Positions 58,846-64,000 of a stretch of 64,000 nt of DNA are shown in pieces. Position numbers and translations under genes: made by a program. The stretch lies in NCBI GenBank assembly GCA_003254885.1, contig QANT01002870.1, positions 62,001 through 126,000 of the forward strand, given 5' to 3'. The notes beneath the pieces were generated by a model that saw only the letters and a list, made by a program, of their open reading frames with translations, had not been told where the DNA came from and ran no database searches. The number at the start of each line of letters is the position of its first letter. Within the stretch, counting starts at the first letter, position 1. Origin of the DNA: Purshia tridentata. Its lineage: Eukaryota; Streptophyta; Magnoliopsida; Rosales; Rosaceae.

Positions 58846-61800
58846 TTAGCCCTTCTGCATCTTTTCCACATATGCCTGCAACAATTATGCAAATACAAAA
58901 ACAGTAAGAAAATCATAACAGGAGGCAACTACTTGCTTGACACGGATAAAGCTGAAAATTATGAATCTCCCATTGGAAACATAGCAGCCGAATGTTCATT
59001 AATAATAGAACAACTAGCCCACAATAGTTTGCCTTCGCTAGAACCCAGAACCACCCATTTTCTCTTTTGAACAACTCTTTTAAAAGAAAAGAAAATAGAG
59101 AACCTCAATTGCACAAGTTCACATGCTAGTAATAAGTAAATTTAAGACTAACCAACTATATACTACTAAAGACTTCCACATAAAATTTCTCTCTTTACTT
59201 TCCGACTCCATTTATAGACAAAATCTACAGATCCTAAATCATATTTTTTGTTCAAACAACCAACTATTTGTAGAAGTTTGAAAAAGAGACTTTATGGTTA
59301 AATACAGGGATTCAAATCAAGCAAGAACAATCAGGGAATTAAATTTGCACCAACATGAAAATATTTCTGACATACTTGCAATTCATAAAATTAAAGAAGA
59401 CACGTGTTAGAACTTAGAAGAAAAAGGCACAACATTATGAAAGCACCAAAATGGTGTGAATTTAAAGTAATTTTTAGTAACAAATAAAAGAGAAGAGGAG
59501 AGGAAGGTGGCAGTTAAGAATATCCAATTCTGATCCCATTTCAGTCTAAAGAATCAGAAGACAACTGAGGACATTTTCCTCCTTAATTTGACCACAGAAA
59601 AGTAAGATGGAATCAAATCTTGGAAATCTTGATTATACCAAGCAATACATCACTTTTTTGAATATGGGCAACGAATAGCTCTTTTTTGCAACATCAAGTT
59701 TACTGAAAGAACAAGGGAAAATAAAGAACAAAGAGAAAACAACAAAGCAAAGCATACGACGGCCAAACAACAAAGCAAAGGCACGCATGCCTACCAAAAG
59801 CTAAAACCTACAAGAACACCAAGACTGATCAACTCCAGGTAGTCTGCAATCCATAAAGACATTCATAGGTTTGACGAGGAGAAGTGGGGTTTAAAGAGAT
59901 GAGCCTACTTCTAGTGGTATTTACAACACAAGTAAGAAACACCATCAAAGGCTTGCTTTCATTCTTGAGTGCAACAAATAGTTAATGAAATGAAAATGAT
60001 GGCGTTAATGAGCCATAATATAAAAGAGAACAAATGAGAAATATGCGCAATTATGTGAGTAAGTTAAAATTAATGAAGATGGTCTGCCAAGTTTGAATAT
60101 CAATTATTGCACTATTAAGCCAACCGTTTAACAAGTTGATATAGCAAATCAACTTGACAGGCCTCCTGCGTTGAACATTATCACAAGTATTGACCATCCC
60201 ATGAGCTAATATCCAAGAAAACACTTCTACGGTTCTACCTTACTTGGTATCTTAGCCTTCCAAATCACATGGGATGGATTGAAAAAGGATAAAGACGGTT
60301 CAACAAGTAACCATTTAGATAGAGGATTTGCAAGAAATATTTTAGGAGGATTCTACCTTTCTATGACCTCCTACCAGCCCGCACTGTATACAAACAACAT
60401 TTTCAATTAATGACAAGAAGAGAGCTCAATGGTTTCCAGGTCATAAAGATTTCTTCAGAAATCAAAACTTCCAGCCCAGTGGGAAAGAAAAAAAAAACCG
60501 ACATATTGGCAATGGAAACATTGTAAGAAGATGGTAGACTGTAAAGACGTTGAAATGATAATACAAAAGAAATTCCCCAAGCCAACAATCTTTCCAAAAT
60601 CTAATTTTTTTCCTCATTCCATAACTGACTAGGATAACAATAAACCTTAGCTAACTAGGAAAACATAAAGTAAAATCACCTTAAAGACCTAATGAAATCA
60701 GAAACTACGCTCTAAATTCAACTAGGAACCAAAAATTAGAAAGTTACTAAAAAAAATACTAAATCTTGGAAAGCCTAGGGTAGATGCTCCTGCATCACTG
60801 GAGCATCCGTCATTCAAAGAAAATTTCAAGTAATGGTGGAGTAAGGAGGTGTTTGGAGAACTGGACAAGGAGAATAAAAATGTGGAGATGCTGGATATTT
60901 TGTAAGAGAGGGATGGGTTAACTGTTGACTTGAAAAGGGAAAGAGAATGCTTAAGAACCAGGTTCAATGAACTTCAATTTAGGGAAAGAGCATTTGTTGG
61001 CAGACGGCAGAGGAGGGGCATAGTAACACCAAATTCTTTCATACGGTGGCTAATAATAGGAGAAGAAAGAGAAACAAGACAGAAATATTTTAGGTGGGAG
61101 GGGGACTAGTTTAGACAATAAAGATTTAATTGACAAGAACTGATATAATTTTAAGAAGAACTTAACCGTAGTAGTGGGGAGCTGATATGGAGAGTTGAAG
61201 GCTCGAGTGGAGTCCAATAAGGAAACAAGAAGCTGTTTGGCCTGAAAAGACCTTTTGAGGAAGAAGAAATTAAGGCTGCAGTTTTTTGTTGTAGTAATGA
61301 CAAATCGCTGGGTCCCGACGGCTCTACTGTGGCTGTTTTCCAAAGGCATGGGAACATTATGAAATCTAATGTGTTAAAATGTTTTGGGAGAGTTCCACAG
61401 AAATGGAGTCAACAATGCAGCAACGAATGAGGCACACGTCTGCTTGATACCAAAGAAGGCAGATTTGGTCAAGATATGGTTTGATTATTGCTGTTTTATT
61501 AGGGTCTAGAAATTGGTTGTTTTACTAGGGCTGTTTTACTACTCTGTTGTTCTCTGTTTGTGTTGGTTTTATAATCTCCTAAAGCTTGTTATCCAATAAC
61601 TTTTCGGAAAGTGGGCATCTTTTCCACTGTATTGTACTATGTTATCCTTTATGTGTTTCTCATCAAAAAATGATAAGCACTAATCTCCATCAACCAGACT
61701 CCAGAAATTGTTTTTCTTTTTTGTATTCATATTCTTATTCTTTTTTTATAGTCTTCTTCTCGGTATTCTTATTGTTGGTTATAATGTTATTCTTCTTGTT

Positions 61801-64000
61801 AATATCATTATTATTATTGATAGTAGCACCTGCGTGATGGCTCCATTTTCTCCCCTTTTTCATTATTAAATTATTGGGAATGATATTTGAAATCAAATAA
61901 GACCATATATCTTCGGACACATTAACAATGAGTTATAAAGCAATTCCAACTTTAGAAAAGTTTAGTAATTTTTTATGGTCATCACCCTTCTATAGGCACA
62001 TCAAGAATAAATAAGGAAGAAGTCATAGTAGTGAAGTAAAAGGAGGGAAGAGTTAGAGAAAAAAAAAATAATTGAAGAAAGGGTGACTCCAAATTGGGGT
62101 GTGCACTTTATATAATAGAAAAGTTCCTACTTCCTATTCTTATTCTTTGAAACTTTTATTGTTGTCATTTTTTTATTTATTTGAAATGTAGAACTATATA
62201 TACAAGACAAAGATTTGACCAAAAACCTATATATATAGGGAGCAGATCAGTGGCATTCTACTTTTGACACAATTTTTCAAAAGGGCCTACTACATATATA
62301 ATTTCAACAATCCAAACCGCCAATTTTTTAGGTCTCCATCAAAGGATCATTCATATGGGGAATAATAAAAGAAGGAAAACAAATTAATAATTTCTACAGT
62401 TGATGCCAAATACATACTCCATTTTAAAAGTTAAAAACATCTATCAGCAGATCAGCACTCACCTGTACAAGTTTTGTAAGCTTTGGCTTTGAAAATGAAA
62501 GATAATGGTCAATCTTCTCTTGTGTCTGTGGAATATTAGCCCCCTGCATGGTACGGGTCACTTTGTCAACCACTTTCTTCACAATAGTTTTGTAAGCATC
62601 TTTGTTGATTTGACCTTCTTTCCATGTGGGTTTTAAAAGCTCCTTAACAAACTCCACAAGTGCAAATTTAAATGCACGAATCCCCTTCACATCCTTGAGC
62701 TTCTTGCCTTCATCGGCCCCATCTTTATCTACACCCTCCAAGGGAACATTCTCTGGGGACTTGTTCTCTTCTTGTTCTTTCTTGCCTTCCTCTGCCCCGA
62801 GTTCATTATTTCCCTTGACAACCTCAGATTTTGCACCAGGCTCCAGCTGACTTAGCTGGTGGCTCTTATTTTTAGGTTCCTCTGCTGAATTATGAGTCTG
62901 ATCATAATCATCACCGTTTGGTCCACTAGGAAAAGATGGAGATAAGCTTTTTGATGGTTTTCCTACTTTTCCATCAACACTAGTCTTCCCAGTGCTATTT
63001 GGCAAAAGGCACATGGGATTGTTACTGAGTTCCAGCTTCTTAAGTTCTATGCTATCACATATAGGATCATACGGCTTCTGAGATAAGATGGCTGGATCTG
63101 GCTGAATAGCTGCTGCTGAAAGCTGTTCAAAAGATCCTTCAGATTTTGAAAAGGAAGTATTCATTGCATTTTGAGAATTTAAAGCAGCATAAAGCTGTGG
63201 AAGCTGTTGTCTGTTTTCGAATAACTGAGCCAGAGAGGCTGAAAGATTGGTCAGTTGTGTGAGCTCTTTACCGCCTACAACATTGGGAACTGGAGGAATT
63301 CCAGTAAGTAGTGATGTTTTTGAATCCCCTATATCTACTTTGATGACAGATTTCCTCTCTGGAGACAAATTATCTTGTGGAATTTTTACAATTCCTCCTC
63401 CTTGAGGGTGAGTTGGGATCAGTGTTTGACTTTGCCCAATTGTGCTTAAGCCTGAAAAAGCATAAGTGCTTGAAGTCTGGCCATTATGGTCAAAGCTTTG
63501 GCATGGCATGATATTTGCAGAAACATTTAGGTCAGTTCGAGAACTAGCAGTTTTTTCAATTCCAATTTTATCGTCATGTGGTAATGCAATAGCACCATCT
63601 TCCCTCAGATCCTTGTTCTGCATAAAATTAGATCTTTCAGCTATCATTGGATGCATAAATGAAGCAACACCATGCAGCTGACCTGAAGCCTCTCGAATTA
63701 TATCTTGTTTGCAAGTGTTTAGAGAAGTATTGTTAAGTCTTGAAGATTCTGATCCCCGAGTAATGTGATTATGCTCTTCTTTCCCAACATGGTTGGAAGA
63801 TTGCACTGTATAATTCCAATCAGGAGACATGTCGCCAAGCCATTTGTCAGTATCTCTTGATTTAGGAAGACCCGCGCGAGCACCCACATTATCATCCTTC
63901 AACAGATGTGCTTCCTTATCCTTCCTCTTGATTGCTTCATGACTAACACTTGGGTCACCACAAATTTGGTTCTCATTGTTCAGACCATGCCCCCATCTAT
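58846..64000 (-). CDS. Zinc-finger CCCH-38/55-like protein, C-terminal part (partial at window edge)
   Basis: Only the 3' end of this gene is in the window. A long exon (62463-64000, still open at the right edge) encodes about 512 residues of low-complexity, Ser/Gln-rich sequence ending in a conserved helical domain (RAFKFALVEFVKELLKPTWK to YLSFSKPKLTKLVQ). A tiny final exon (58846-58875, 30 bases) adds AYVEKMQKG and the stop; this ending matches the plant CCCH-38/55 family as I recall it. The helical domain resembles SRI-type modules that contact the RNA polymerase II tail, a tentative comparison. The CCCH fingers themselves would lie upstream, outside the window. Without the terminal exon the frame would read into the intron as VSADLLIDVFNF. 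The separating intron is 3.6 kb and contains an L1 relic. The name is from C-terminal similarity only. Confidence 0.75.
58876..62462. other. 3.6-kb last intron of the CCCH gene
   Basis: The intron starts with gtgagt (minus strand, 62462) and ends in ttgcag (58876). It is the longest intron in the window. It is AT-rich, with a decayed L1 fragment on the opposite strand at about 60820-61465 and nothing else recognisable. Open frames such as 60403-60597 and 61586-61837 are low-complexity. Confidence 0.65.
60820..61465 (+). mobile_element. Decayed L1 LINE ORF2 fragment (start of reverse transcriptase)
   Basis: Broken plus-strand frames read like plant L1 ORF2: WWSKEVFGELDKENKNVEML near 60830-60890, LKNQVQ/FNELQFRERAF near 60950-60995, then EEEIKAAVFCCSNDKSLGPDG near 61258-61320 and CLIPKKAD near 61440-61465. 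These match the well-known FEEEEIKxAVFxCxxDKxPGPDGF and ICLIPKK blocks before the YRPISL motif. Several stops and frame changes interrupt it. It is antisense to the host CCCH gene, within its last intron. No target-site duplication was found, so the borders are approximate. Confidence 0.75.

Noticed and set aside
58692-58928. 78-codon minus-strand frame around the CCCH terminal exon
   Set aside because: It reads the terminal exon in a different frame; the phase-0 frame giving AYVEKMQKG and stop is the supported one.
1-64000. CRISPR arrays, LTR elements, integrated viruses, rRNA genes
   Set aside because: Looked for regular spacers, paired long terminal repeats, capsid or envelope motifs and conserved rRNA blocks; none was seen. 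The repeats present are explained by MITEs, LINE fragments, microsatellites and local duplications.

Overview
This is nuclear DNA from a eudicot plant. The genes are split by GT-AG introns, the DNA between genes is AT-rich and full of TA microsatellites, there are several MITEs (short non-autonomous DNA transposons) and two L1-type LINE fragments, and every recognisable protein matches a plant family. The species cannot be fixed from the sequence; a rosid, perhaps a woody one, is only a guess. One ambiguous base (n, position 51093) inside a poly-A stretch shows that this is a draft assembly.

Layout. The left part (1-20.6 kb) is all on the plus strand: a SAR1 GTPase (COPII vesicle budding), an intronless PADRE/DUF4228 protein, a GH3 beta-xylosidase/alpha-arabinofuranosidase (BXL type), an 8-kb gene-poor stretch with MITE-like elements and orphan promoter-like modules, then a TPR protein with a J-like segment. 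The centre (25.8-46.5 kb) is gene-dense: a large BRCT/PHD DNA-damage-type protein (minus) head to head with a TMEM205-like membrane protein (plus), a plastid class-3 lipase of the PLIP family (minus), TFIID subunit TAF13 (plus), and the ER-lumen J-protein ERdj3B (minus). The right part (46.5-64 kb) is all minus: a 5'-truncated L1 insertion with a clean target-site duplication, a decayed ARL2/TITAN5-like GTPase gene, a trichome-birefringence-like (TBL) O-acetyltransferase, and the 3' part of a CCCH zinc-finger-38/55-like gene. The last intron of that gene is 3.6 kb long and holds a second L1 relic.

How the genes relate. They do not form a pathway. Two serve the early secretory system (SAR1, ERdj3B) and two act on cell-wall polysaccharide (BXL, TBL). 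From memory of Arabidopsis locus order, this gene set looks like an unfractionated version of a block that Arabidopsis keeps in three pieces (around At1g02620-02680, At4g02080-02110 and At3g62560-62600).

Most notable points: (i) an ARL2-like gene with a one-base loss and two radical changes at GTPase motifs; (ii) a textbook ER-stress element (CCAAT-N9-CCACG) fused to a UPRE upstream of ERdj3B; (iii) a young in-frame 363-bp triplication inside the BRCT/PHD gene; (iv) a 71-bp hAT MITE with a perfect 8-bp target duplication; (v) an L1 copy with a perfect 17-bp target duplication and an undamaged RNase H reading frame. No CRISPR array, tRNA, rRNA, LTR element or prokaryotic-type system was recognised. 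Exon borders were placed by eye from splice sites, reading phase and family conservation.
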